A stretch of 64,000 nucleotides of DNA from Luteipulveratus halotolerans (GTDB lineage: Bacteria > Actinomycetota > Actinomycetes > Actinomycetales > Dermatophilaceae). The notes beneath the pieces were generated by a model. It made no database searches. It was not told the origin of the DNA and was given only the letters and a program-made list of their open reading frames with translations. Every line of letters starts with the position of its first letter. The first letter of the stretch is position 1. The translations under genes and the position numbers were made by a program. Positions 8,170 through 14,849 of the stretch are shown one piece after another. The DNA lies in the NCBI RefSeq assembly GCF_001247745.1, contig NZ_LAIR01000002.1, positions 806,001 to 870,000 on the forward strand. Direction: 5' to 3'.

Positions 8170-9465
8170 TCACGCTCGACCGAGCAGGGAGCTCCAGCGG
8201 GTCGTGAAGTCGGGCAGCGTCTTGCCGGTGGTGGCGACGTTCTCGATGACGACGCCCGGCACGCGCAGACCGAGCACCGCGGCAGCCATGGCCATCCGGT
8301 GATCGGCGTAGGTGCGGACGAGGTCACCGTGCAGCGGCCGCGGCCGGATCACCAGGCCGTCCTCGGTCTCGCGGCAGTCGCCGCCGAGGCGGTTGATCTC
8401 GGTGGTGATCGCTGCGAGCCGGTCGGTCTCGTGGCCGCGCAGGTGGGCGATGCCGCGCAGCTGTGACGGCCCGGACGCCAGCGCCGCGACGGCGGCCACC
8501 ACCGGTGTGAGCTCGCCGACGTCGTGCAGGTCGAGGTCGACCCCGTCGATCTGGCCCGTGCCGCTCACGGTGAGTCCGTCGCGAGTGAGGCTGACGTCGG
8601 CGCCCATCGCGTCGAGGATGTCGCGGATCGCATCGCCCGCCTGGGTGGTGAACTGCGGCCACGACGGGACGGTGACCGTGCCGCCGGCGACGAGCGCCGC
8701 AGCGACGAACGGTGCGGCGTTGGACAGGTCGGGCTCGACCTCGACGTCGAGGGAGTGGATCTCGGACGGCTCGACGTGCCAGGTGTTGGCGTCGCCGTCG
8801 TCGACGATGACACCGGTGTCGCGCAGCGCCTCGACGGTCATGTCGACGTGCGGCTGTGACGGCAGGGGTTTGCCGTCGTGCACGACCGTGACGCCCTTCT
8901 CGAACCGGGCTCCGGCGAGCAGCAGCGCCGACACGAACTGCGACGACGCGCTGGCGTCGACGACGACCTTGCCGCCGGTGACGTGCCCGTTGCCCTCGAC
9001 GGTGAAGGGCAGGCCCGGAGCGTCACCCGTGACCGTGATCCCGAGCGCCCGCAGCGCGTCGAGCATCGGGCCCATCGGGCGACGTCGCATGTGCTCGTCG
9101 CCGTCGAACTCGACCGGCCCCTGCGCGAGCGCGGCGACCGGTGGCAGGAACCGCATCACCGTGCCTGCGAGCCCGCAGTCGACGAGGGCCGGCCCGCGCA
9201 GGTCGCGGGGGCGGACGAGCCAGTCCTCGTCGACGTCGGTCACCTCGGTGCCGAGGCTGCGCAGTGCTGAGGCCATCAGCAGGGTGTCGCGCGAGCGCAG
9301 CGGACGCCGTAGGAGGCTCTCGTCGCCCGCGAGCGCGGCGAGGACGAGGAACCGGTTGGTCAGGGACTTGCTGCCGGGGACGGACACCGTGGCGTCGAGG
9401 GGCTCCTCGGCGTACGGCGCCGGCCAGTCGGCGTCGAGCGTGGTACTCGCAGGTTGAGCAGGCAT
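8170..9465 (-). CDS. aroA: 3-phosphoshikimate 1-carboxyvinyltransferase
   Basis: EPSP synthase of the shikimate pathway, 431 residues, transferring enolpyruvate from PEP to shikimate 3-phosphate in the cytoplasm. Substrate-binding signatures include VPGSKSLTNRFLVLAALA near residue 30, GLAGTVMRFLPPVAAL, DGDEHMRRRPMGPML, and the C-terminal DHRMAMAAAVLGL. ATG 9465 shares its A with the TGA of the upstream DoxX gene (TGATG), so the two are translationally coupled. rsgA follows 10 bases downstream. Confidence 0.96.
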   Translation of the reverse strand: MPAQPASTTLDADWPAPYAEEPLDATVSVPGSKSLTNRFLVLAALAGDESLLRRPLRSRDTLLMASALRSLGTEVTDVDEDWLVRPRDLRGPALVDCGLAGTVMRFLPPVAALAQGPVEFDGDEHMRRRPMGPMLDALRALGITVTGDAPGLPFTVEGNGHVTGGKVVVDASASSQFVSALLLAGARFEKGVTVVHDGKPLPSQPHVDMTVEALRDTGVIVDDGDANTWHVEPSEIHSLDVEVEPDLSNAAPFVAAALVAGGTVTVPSWPQFTTQAGDAIRDILDAMGADVSLTRDGLTVSGTGQIDGVDLDLHDVGELTPVVAAVAALASGPSQLRGIAHLRGHETDRLAAITTEINRLGGDCRETEDGLVIRPRPLHGDLVRTYADHRMAMAAAVLGLRVPGVVIENVATTGKTLPDFTTRWSSLLGRA

Positions 9466-9983
9466 CAGGTGAGCTTGTTCTCCGTCTGGGTCGCGAACAG
9501 CTTGGCCTCGCGGCGGGCTGCCTTGGCGGCGCGGCGCGCACCACGGCGGGACTGCTCGGCACCCTGGGCGGCGCGCCAGCGCAGGCTGGGCTTGCCCTCG
9601 GTGTCGACCGCGGCCAGGATCACGCCGCCGAGGATCGCGGCGTTGCGGAAGAACCCGGACTTCTTGGCGGCCTTGCGCGCCGGGTCGGTCTCGGCCCAGA
9701 AGGCCTCGTGGACGTAGGTGCTCGGGCCGATGAGGCTCGCGAGGAGTGCGGCCGCGGGGCGGGGCACGCGACCGGTGGCCAGCAGCGCGGCACCGGCGAT
9801 CTGGGCGCCTCCGACGCCGCGGACGATCGTCTCGGGCTCGTTCGGCACGCCGGTCTGCTTGGCGGCCATCTCGACGAACGGAGCGAGCTCCTCGGCGTGC
9901 GCCTTGGGCGTACGCACGTTGTTGAGGCCCTCGTAGATGAAGTACGAGGCCAGCAGGGGGCGTGCCAGACGGCGGACGAGCAT
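9465..9983 (-). CDS. DoxX family membrane protein
   Basis: Small membrane protein of 172 residues with about four hydrophobic segments (LLASYFIYEGLNNV, GGAQIAGAALLATG, AALLASLIGPSTYVHEAFW, NAAILGGVILAAVDT), the DoxX layout. The C-terminus is strongly basic and Ala/Arg-rich. ATG 9983 is chosen for the AAGGAG just upstream. It leads the doxX-aroA-rsgA-PAP2 series and diverges from the SRAP gene. Some actinobacterial DoxX proteins work in thiol-redox membrane complexes; nothing here proves that role. Confidence 0.8.
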   Translation of the reverse strand: MLVRRLARPLLASYFIYEGLNNVRTPKAHAEELAPFVEMAAKQTGVPNEPETIVRGVGGAQIAGAALLATGRVPRPAAALLASLIGPSTYVHEAFWAETDPARKAAKKSGFFRNAAILGGVILAAVDTEGKPSLRWRAAQGAEQSRRGARRAAKAARREAKLFATQTENKLT

Positions 9984-10031
9984 GCGTTCCACTCCTTGTG
10001 CGGATCGGGCGATGGTGCTCCTTGGGCCCCT

Positions 10032-10090
10032 ACGGTATGCCCGGAGGCACGCAGAACGGGAGTCCACGCCGTGCACGGCCCGCCTATGCT
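10032..10090. promoter_or_regulatory. Divergent promoters of the DoxX and SRAP genes
   Basis: Minus strand: -10 TACCGT (10032-10037) serves the DoxX-aroA series with a leader of about 45 bases. Plus strand: -10 TATGCT (10085-10090) ends 8 bases before ATG 10099, so that mRNA is probably leaderless. No good -35 boxes are seen. Confidence 0.45.
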
Positions 10091-10098
10091 CGCTGAGC

Positions 10099-10938
10099 AT
10101 GTGCGGTCGTTACGCCTCGAGCGCGAGCCCGGAGGACCTGGTCGACGAGTTCGACATCGACCAGGACCGACTGGACGAGGCCACCCGAAGCGTCCTGGTC
10201 AACCCCCAGCAGCCTCCCGCCGGCGAGCCCGACTACAACATGGCGCCCACCAAGCAGGCGCCCGTGGTCCTCACCCGCGCGCCGCGTGGTGAGCCCGACG
10301 CCGAGCCGACCCGCCAGCTGCGCCTGCTGACCTGGGGGCTGGTGCCGGCGTGGGCCAAGGACACCAAGGTGGGCGTACGCATGATCAACGCCCGCTCCGA
10401 GGAACTGCTCGAGAGCCGCACCTACGCCAAGCCCGCCCTCGTACGCCGGTGCATCGTCCCCGCCGACGGCTGGTACGAGTGGCAGGTCAGCCCGACCGCG
10501 ACCGACGCCAAGGGCAAGCCGCGCAAGCAGCCGTTCTTCATCCGGCGGGCCGACGGCGACCGCATCGCCTTCGCCGGCCTGTACGAGTTCTGGAAGGACC
10601 GCAGCAAGGACGCCGACGACCCGCTCGCGTGGGTCGCGTCGTACTCGATCATCACGCAGGCGGCCGAGACGGGGCTGGACCGCATCCACGACCGGCAGCC
10701 GCTCGTGCTCGACCGCGACCTGTGGCAGACCTGGCTTGACCCCGCCGTCACCGACCCGGGCGCGGTCGAGGAGATGCTGCAGCCGTCCGAGACCGGGCGC
10801 TTCGAGGCGTGGCCGGTCAGTCGCGCGGTCAGCAGCAACCGCAACAACGGCGCGACACTGATCGAGCCGGTCGGGCGCGACGAGCTGGTCGGCGTCGTCG
10901 ACCCGATGACCGGCGAGGTCATCGGCGGAGGTGAATGA
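10099..10938 (+). CDS. SOS response-associated peptidase (YedK/HMCES, SRAP family)
   Basis: SRAP-domain protein of 279 residues that forms a covalent thiazolidine link to abasic sites in single-stranded DNA. The start MCGRYA exposes the catalytic Cys2 after Met removal, which confirms ATG 10099. Other family marks are NMAPTKQAPVV, LTWGLVPAWAKD, MINARSEEL with the conserved Asn/Arg/Glu, CIVPADGWYEW and RIHDRQPLVL with the conserved histidine. The stop overlaps the following hydrolase (ATGA). No LexA-type box is visible upstream. Confidence 0.92.
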   Translation: MCGRYASSASPEDLVDEFDIDQDRLDEATRSVLVNPQQPPAGEPDYNMAPTKQAPVVLTRAPRGEPDAEPTRQLRLLTWGLVPAWAKDTKVGVRMINARSEELLESRTYAKPALVRRCIVPADGWYEWQVSPTATDAKGKPRKQPFFIRRADGDRIAFAGLYEFWKDRSKDADDPLAWVASYSIITQAAETGLDRIHDRQPLVLDRDLWQTWLDPAVTDPGAVEEMLQPSETGRFEAWPVSRAVSSNRNNGATLIEPVGRDELVGVVDPMTGEVIGGGE

Positions 10939-11567
10939 CGTTGTCCGTCAAGGAGATCGAGACCCCGGCAGGCCTGGCGCGAGCCCACGTGTGGCGGGCT
11001 CGTGACCCGCGTGGATCAGTCGTCCTGAGCCACGGCGCCGGTGGTGGCATCGGGTCGAAGGACCTGCAGGCGCTGCGTGAGCTCGTCGACGAGGGCTGGA
11101 CGTACGTCCTCGTCGAGCAGCCGTGGCGGGTGGCCGGCAAGCGCATCGCGTCCCCACCGAAAACCCTTGACACCGCTTGGGTTCCGATCATGCGGTCGCT
11201 CACGTCGGGCCGCTGGAAGCTCCCGCGGCCCCTCGTCCAAGGAGGTCGCTCGGCGGGTGCGCGTGTGGCGTGCCGGACGGCGGTCGAGGTGGGCGCAGAT
11301 GCCGTGCTCGCGCTGTCCTTCCCGCTCCATCCGCCCGGAAAGCCTGAGAAGTCAAGGGCGTTCGAGGCACAGCTGGTGCTCGACGCCGAGCTGCCCCTGG
11401 CCGTCGTACAAGGTGATCGTGACCCGTTCGGGACGCCCGACGACGTACGAGACGCGCTGGGCTCACGCGCGCACGTGTTCAGGGCGCGCGGCGATCACAG
11501 CTTCAGCAAGCATCCCGAGGACGTCGTCGACGAGGTCCGGTCCTGGCTCAACACGGTCTCCGGCTGA
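10935..11567 (+). CDS. Alpha/beta hydrolase, KANL3/Tex30-like
   Basis: Cytoplasmic alpha/beta-hydrolase-like protein of 210 residues. SHGAGGGIGSKDL supplies the oxyanion-hole loop, LVQGGRSAGARVACRTA the nucleophile-elbow region (GGRSAGA), PLAVVQGDRDPFGTP the acid strand and RARGDHSFS the histidine, so a complete Ser-Asp-His triad can be proposed. It overlaps the SRAP gene by ATGA, which implies a shared mRNA. Substrate unknown. Confidence 0.78.
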   Translation: MTLSVKEIETPAGLARAHVWRARDPRGSVVLSHGAGGGIGSKDLQALRELVDEGWTYVLVEQPWRVAGKRIASPPKTLDTAWVPIMRSLTSGRWKLPRPLVQGGRSAGARVACRTAVEVGADAVLALSFPLHPPGKPEKSRAFEAQLVLDAELPLAVVQGDRDPFGTPDDVRDALGSRAHVFRARGDHSFSKHPEDVVDEVRSWLNTVSG

Positions 11568-11585
11568 ACGGCGCCCTGTGAGGCA

Positions 11586-11591
11586 TAGCCT
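11586..11591 (+). promoter_or_regulatory. -10 box of fgd
   Basis: TAGCCT ends 6 bases before ATG 11598, which lacks a Shine-Dalgarno, so a leaderless start is inferred. A weak -35-like CTGAAC (11564-11569) lies 16 bases upstream. Confidence 0.4.
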
Positions 11592-11597
11592 GAACGC

Positions 11598-12602
11598 ATG
11601 CCGCTGACGATCGGGTACAAGGCCTCTGCTGAGCAGTTCGACCCGCGCGAGCTCGTCGAGCTCGCCGTCCACGCCGAGCGAGTCGGTCTCGACTCGGCGT
11701 TCGCGTCCGACCACTTCCAGCCGTGGCGTCATCAGGGCGGCCACGCGCCGCACGCACTGACCTGGCTGGCCGCGGCGGGGGAGCGGACGTCTCGCATCCG
11801 ACTCGGCACCTCCGTGCTCACGCCGACGTTCCGCTACAACCCGGCTGTGCTCGCGCAGACGTTCGCGACGCTCGGCTGCCTCTACCCGGGCCGGGTCGTC
11901 CTCGGCGTGGGCTCCGGCGAGGCGCTCAACGAGATCGCGGTCGGGCAGCAGAGCTGGCCCGAGTTCAAGGAGCGGTTCGGGAGGCTGCGCGAGTCCGTAC
12001 GCCTGATGCGCCGCCTGTGGACCGAGGAGCGCGTGACGTTCGAGGGCGACTACTACACCACCAGCGACGCGACGATCTACGACCGACCTGACGAGCCGGT
12101 GCCGGTGTTCGTCGCCGCCGGCGGGCCCACCGTCGCCAAGTACGCCGGCCGCATGGGTGACGGCATGATCTGCACCTCGGGCAAGGGCCGCGAGCTGTAC
12201 GCCGACAAGCTCGTCCCTGCGATGAAGGAAGGCATGGAGGTCGGTCGGCGCGAGCCGGGCTCGGTTGAGCAGCTGCTCGAGGTGAAGGTGTCCTACGACA
12301 CCGACCCCGAGAAGGCTCTGGAGAACACCCGCTTCTGGGCACCGCTGTCGTTGACGCCCGAGCAGAAGCACTCGGTCCACGACCCGCAGGAGATGGAGCG
12401 CGTCGCCGACGAGCTGCCCATCGAGCAGGTCGCGTCGCGGTGGATCGTGGCCTCCGAACCCGAGGCCGTGGTCGAGCAGCTGCAGCCCTACCTCGACCTC
12501 GGGTTCGACCACCTGGTGTTCCATGCGCCGGGGCACGACCAGCGGCGGTTCCTGGACCAGTTCGCACGCGACGTCGTACCCCTGCTGCGCTCGCTCGGCT
12601 AG
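11598..12602 (+). CDS. fgd: F420-dependent glucose-6-phosphate dehydrogenase
   Basis: LLM-fold enzyme of 334 residues that oxidises glucose 6-phosphate and reduces coenzyme F420. It can be followed against mycobacterial Fgd1 over its whole length: IGYKASAEQFDPRELVELA, SDHFQPWRHQGGHAP (active-site histidine), TSVLTPTFRYNPAV, GVGSGEALNEI (catalytic glutamate), ICTSGKGRELY, FWAPLSLTPEQKHS, and HLVFHAPGHDQRRFL at the end. This implies that the organism makes F420. Its stop TAG overlaps the convergent ferritin stop by 4 bases (CTAG, 12599-12602). Confidence 0.94.
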   Translation: MPLTIGYKASAEQFDPRELVELAVHAERVGLDSAFASDHFQPWRHQGGHAPHALTWLAAAGERTSRIRLGTSVLTPTFRYNPAVLAQTFATLGCLYPGRVVLGVGSGEALNEIAVGQQSWPEFKERFGRLRESVRLMRRLWTEERVTFEGDYYTTSDATIYDRPDEPVPVFVAAGGPTVAKYAGRMGDGMICTSGKGRELYADKLVPAMKEGMEVGRREPGSVEQLLEVKVSYDTDPEKALENTRFWAPLSLTPEQKHSVHDPQEMERVADELPIEQVASRWIVASEPEAVVEQLQPYLDLGFDHLVFHAPGHDQRRFLDQFARDVVPLLRSLG

Positions 12603-13147
12603 AGCGCGCCTCCGGCGGCGGTCGGAGCGGCGCTGTCGCCGCCGCCGTCACCGACCTTCTCGCGGGCCAGGTGGTCCTCGATCTGGAACCAGTCCTTGCC
12701 GGCACGCTCGGCGATGGCGAGCAGAGTGTTCATGGCGGCGACCTCCTCGACCTGCTCCTTGAGGAACCACAGCATGAACTGCTCGCCGAGGACGTCACCC
12801 TCGCTCCGGGCGGCGCGGAACAGCGCCTCGATCTGCGTGGTGACGATCTTCTCCTGCGACAGGGCGAGCGCGATCGGCTCGGTCGGGGCCTCGAACTCGC
12901 CGCGCACCTCGTCGACGCCCGGGATGCTGACACCCCAGTCGCGGTCGAGGAGGTACTGGACGATCATCATCGCGTGGTTGCGCTCCTCGACGGCCTGCGC
13001 GTAGAAGTGCGCGGCCAGACGGGGCAGGTCGTGGTCGTCGAACCACACGGCGATCGCGATGTACTGCTGCGAGGCGGTGAACTCGTGCCGCACCTGCTCG
13101 GTCAGCAGGCTGCGGAAGGTCGGCTGGGCGTTCTTGGCGCGGGGCAT
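12599..13147 (-). CDS. bfrB: Ferritin, mycobacterial BfrB-like
   Basis: Non-haem ferritin subunit of 182 residues that stores iron in a 24-mer shell. Helix A carries VRHEFTASQQYIAIAVWF and helix B HFYAQAVEERNHAMMIVQYL, giving the ferroxidase-site Glu, Tyr, Glu and His; GEQFMLWFLKEQVEEVA supplies helix D. The C-terminal SAAPTAAGGAL tail is like mycobacterial BfrB. ATG 13147 is chosen over an upstream in-frame ATG because -10 TACGTT lies 6 bases before it. Confidence 0.92.
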   Translation of the reverse strand: MPRAKNAQPTFRSLLTEQVRHEFTASQQYIAIAVWFDDHDLPRLAAHFYAQAVEERNHAMMIVQYLLDRDWGVSIPGVDEVRGEFEAPTEPIALALSQEKIVTTQIEALFRAARSEGDVLGEQFMLWFLKEQVEEVAAMNTLLAIAERAGKDWFQIEDHLAREKVGDGGGDSAAPTAAGGAL

Positions 13148-13153
13148 GCGGGC

Positions 13154-13159
13154 AACGTA
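13154..13159 (-). promoter_or_regulatory. -10 box of bfrB
   Basis: TACGTT on the minus strand, 6 bases before ATG 13147, with a -35-like GAGACA about 18 bases further upstream. Leaderless start inferred. Confidence 0.45.
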
Positions 13160-13205
13160 CGACGGCGCGCGCGGCTTGTCTCCCAAGGAAAGGCAAGCCC
13201 TCCCA

Positions 13206-13225
13206 AGGTCAGCCACACCTGACCT
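13206..13225. promoter_or_regulatory. Palindromic operator candidate between bfrB and sigR
   Basis: AGGTCAG and CTGACCT form a perfect 7-bp inverted repeat with a 6-base spacer. It sits about 50 bases upstream of the bfrB -10 and 22 bases before the sigma-R-like -35. It resembles a stretched IdeR box but has the wrong spacing, so the regulator is unknown. Confidence 0.4.
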
Positions 13226-13246
13226 GACCGAGGCGGCCGGCGTACA

Positions 13247-13274
13247 GGGAATGTCCGGGGGACCTGGTGACGTT
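13247..13274 (+). promoter_or_regulatory. Sigma-R-type promoter of sigR (autoregulation)
   Basis: GGGAAT (13247-13252) and GTT (13272-13274) are 19 bases apart, close to the known SigR/SigH consensus GGAAT-N18-GTT. A transcript starting near 13280 would carry a leader of about 150 bases before ATG 13432 and would include the upstream TTG start. Confidence 0.6.
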
Positions 13275-13320
13275 GAAGCGCACGTGCCCTGCTATAGGGC
13301 ACAGACCGATGCTGACAGCA

Positions 13321-13431
13321 GAAGGAGCTCCGTTGCTGCTCGCCGCAAGTACGCCGACCGGGTACCGCACCGACGAGGTGCGGTCCGGCTCCGAGACGCC
13401 CGGCTCGGGGGCAGGACTAGGCTGGTCGACG
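13321..13431 (+). other. Possible N-terminal extension of SigR (long isoform start)
   Basis: AGAAGGAG, an excellent Shine-Dalgarno (13319-13327 region), lies 5 bases before TTG 13333, which is in frame with sigR and would add 33 residues. It would be translated only from the upstream sigma-R transcript. Streptomyces makes such an unstable long form, called sigma-R'. Confidence 0.5.
13418..13423 (+). promoter_or_regulatory. Housekeeping-type -10 box of sigR
   Basis: TAGGCT ends 8 bases before ATG 13432, which lacks a Shine-Dalgarno. This could give a leaderless basal transcript encoding the short SigR form. Confidence 0.4.
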
Positions 13432-14088
13432 ATGACAGACGAGTCCGTGTCCGCCGAGACACCGAGCGACCGTACGCCGATCGACGACGCCCACGTCGAC
13501 GTGGCGGCCGAGACCCCTGCCGAGCGTGCCGCACGCTTCGAGCGCGAAGCGATGCCGTTCCTGGACCAGCTCTACAGCGCTGCGCTGCGCACCACGCGCA
13601 ACCCCAGCGATGCCGAGGACCTCGTCCAGGAGACGTTCGCCAAGGCGTACGCCGCCTTCCACCAGTACAAGCCCGGCACCAACCTCAAGGCCTGGCTCTA
13701 CCGCATTCTGACCAACACCTACATCAACACCTACCGCAAGAAGCAGCGACAGCCGCAGCAGTCCGACTCGGCCGAGATCGAGGACTACCAGCTGGCTCGC
13801 GCCGAGGCGCACAGCTCGACGGGTCTGCGGTCGGCGGAGGTCGAGGCCCTCGACCACCTGCCCGACGCCGACGTCAAGCGCGCGCTGCAGGCCCTGCCCG
13901 AAGACTTCCGCATGGCCGTCTACCTGGCCGATGTCGAGGGCTTCGCCTACAAGGAGATCGCCGAGATCATGGAGACGCCGATCGGCACCGTGATGTCGCG
14001 GCTGCACCGTGGTCGGCGCCAGCTGCGTGAGCTGCTCAGCGACTACGCCGTCGAGCGTGGCTTCATCCGCGAGGGAGCGACGTCGTGA
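13432..14088 (+). CDS. sigR: ECF sigma factor SigR/SigH (thiol-oxidative stress)
   Basis: Alternative sigma factor of 218 residues that directs thiol-stress genes when released from RsrA. Region 2 spans about 35-105 (RTTRNPSDAEDLVQETFAKA, then LKAWLYRILTNTYINTYRK for -10 recognition). Region 4 spans about 145-205 (LQALPEDFRMAVYLADVEGF, then YKEIAEIMETPIGTVMSRLH for -35 recognition). ATG 13432 gives the normal family length; TTG 13333 would give a longer isoform. The stop overlaps rsrA by GTGA. Identity rests on the family match and the zinc anti-sigma partner. Confidence 0.93.
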   Translation: MTDESVSAETPSDRTPIDDAHVDVAAETPAERAARFEREAMPFLDQLYSAALRTTRNPSDAEDLVQETFAKAYAAFHQYKPGTNLKAWLYRILTNTYINTYRKKQRQPQQSDSAEIEDYQLARAEAHSSTGLRSAEVEALDHLPDADVKRALQALPEDFRMAVYLADVEGFAYKEIAEIMETPIGTVMSRLHRGRRQLRELLSDYAVERGFIREGATS

Positions 14089-14360
14089 CCACCCCTGAGA
14101 AGCCCAAACCGGAGTGCCAGGCCGTGATGGACCAGATCTACGCCTACCTCGACGGTGAGCTGGACCGGCCCTCCCAGGAGCTGCTCAAGCAGCACCTGCT
14201 CGAGTGCCCACCGTGCGTGGGGGAGTACGAGCGGGACCTGCTGCTGAAGTCCCTGCTGCAGCGGTCCTGCGCGTGCGAGGAAGCCCCCAGCGAGCTGCGC
14301 GCCCAGATCCTGACGCGCATCTCCGTGACGGTGACCACCGTGCAGGTCACCGACTGCTGA
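14085..14360 (+). CDS. rsrA: Mycothiol-system anti-sigma factor RsrA
   Basis: Zinc-binding, redox-sensitive anti-sigma factor of 91 residues that holds SigR inactive. The ZAS motif HLLECPPC is present with an upstream cysteine in PECQAVMDQIYAYLDGEL, giving the Cys-His-Cys-Cys set; on oxidation the trigger cysteines form a disulfide and zinc is lost. Further cysteines occur at QRSCACEE and at the C-terminus. The GTG start overlaps the sigR stop, so the pair is stoichiometrically coupled. A strong hairpin follows. Confidence 0.94.
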   Translation: MTTPEKPKPECQAVMDQIYAYLDGELDRPSQELLKQHLLECPPCVGEYERDLLLKSLLQRSCACEEAPSELRAQILTRISVTVTTVQVTDC

Positions 14361-14387
14361 CCGCGGTCGCCGTCCCCGAACACAACG

Positions 14388-14424
14388 CAGCCCCCGCTGG
14401 TGCCTCTGGGCACCACGGGGGCTG
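14388..14424. terminator. Bidirectional terminator between rsrA and bL37
   Basis: CAGCCCCCGCTGGTGCC and GGGCACCACGGGGGCTG pair over a 3-base loop with one small mismatch. It lies between convergent rsrA and the bL37 gene. Confidence 0.75.
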
Positions 14425-14480
14425 TGTCGTACGACGACCGGTTTGTGGTCGTCAGGACGGCCGGCTGGCGGCCGTCATGC

Positions 14481-14555
14481 TCAAGCGTTGGGCTTCTTGC
14501 CGTGGTTGGCGGCCTTGCCCTTGCGCGAGCGACGCTTGCGTGCGCGCTTGCTCAT
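14481..14555 (-). CDS. Ribosomal protein bL37 (AURKAIP1/COX24-domain micro-protein)
   Basis: A 24-residue, strongly basic peptide starting MSKRARKRRSRKGKAAN and ending in KKPNA, the sequence type of the actinobacterial large-subunit micro-protein bL37, which binds rRNA. GGGAGC lies 6 bases upstream of ATG 14555, and TGA closes the frame at 14481. It is transcribed toward the sigR-rsrA terminator. Confidence 0.88.
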   Translation of the reverse strand: MSKRARKRRSRKGKAANHGKKPNA

Positions 14556-14657
14556 CTGGTGCTCCCTGCTTCGCAGAACCTCGGACGTGCCGAGTCGAAC
14601 CGCGGTATTGTCCCACATGCCGCTCGGTCGTGGAGACACGAGCGGCTGAGTGATGTC

Positions 14658-14686
14658 TGGTCAGTTGTTGGACGTCCAGGTAAAAT
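14658..14686 (+). promoter_or_regulatory. Strong promoter ahead of the micro-ORF/HD/LuxR locus
   Basis: -35-like TGGTCA (14658-14663), a 17-base spacer and a very good -10 TAAAAT (14681-14686). A start site near 14692 coincides with ATG 14693, which is in frame with the micro-ORF at 14762, or gives a leader of about 70 bases to ATG 14762. Confidence 0.6.
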
Positions 14687-14761
14687 CACGTCATGTCTCG
14701 CCGTCCCCGGTGCGGCAGCAGGTCGGCCACGATCCCCCTCCGTGGCCGAGAGAGGAACGTC

Positions 14762-14836
14762 ATGTGGGCCTACTTGGCTTCGATGCTCGGCATGTACAAC
14801 GGCCAGTCCAACGCGTCAGGGATTGAGTGGGGCTAG
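14762..14836 (+). CDS. Unrecognised 24-residue micro-protein
   Basis: Unknown family. The frame starts MWAYLASMLGMYNG and ends in IEWG: an aromatic/hydrophobic first half and a polar, Asn/Ser/Gly-rich second half. It has a good Shine-Dalgarno (GAGAGGA, 5-6 bases upstream) and a strong promoter 76 bases before. An in-frame ATG at 14693 would add 23 Arg-rich residues if the mRNA is leaderless. It ends just before the first HD gene, with which it may be translationally coupled. It could be a signal or precursor peptide, a membrane micro-protein or a leader peptide; none of these is proven. Confidence 0.55.
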   Translation: MWAYLASMLGMYNGQSNASGIEWG

Positions 14837-14849
14837 TTCCGCGCTCGCC

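Noticed and set aside
13160..13205. IdeR/DtxR iron box upstream of bfrB
   Set aside because: TTGGGAGGGCTTGCCTTTC has only partial agreement with the IdeR consensus, too weak to call.
14693..14761. N-terminal 23 residues of a 47-residue version of the micro-protein
   Set aside because: The extension is Arg-rich and looks like non-coding high-GC sequence, and a good Shine-Dalgarno precedes ATG 14762; kept only as an alternative.
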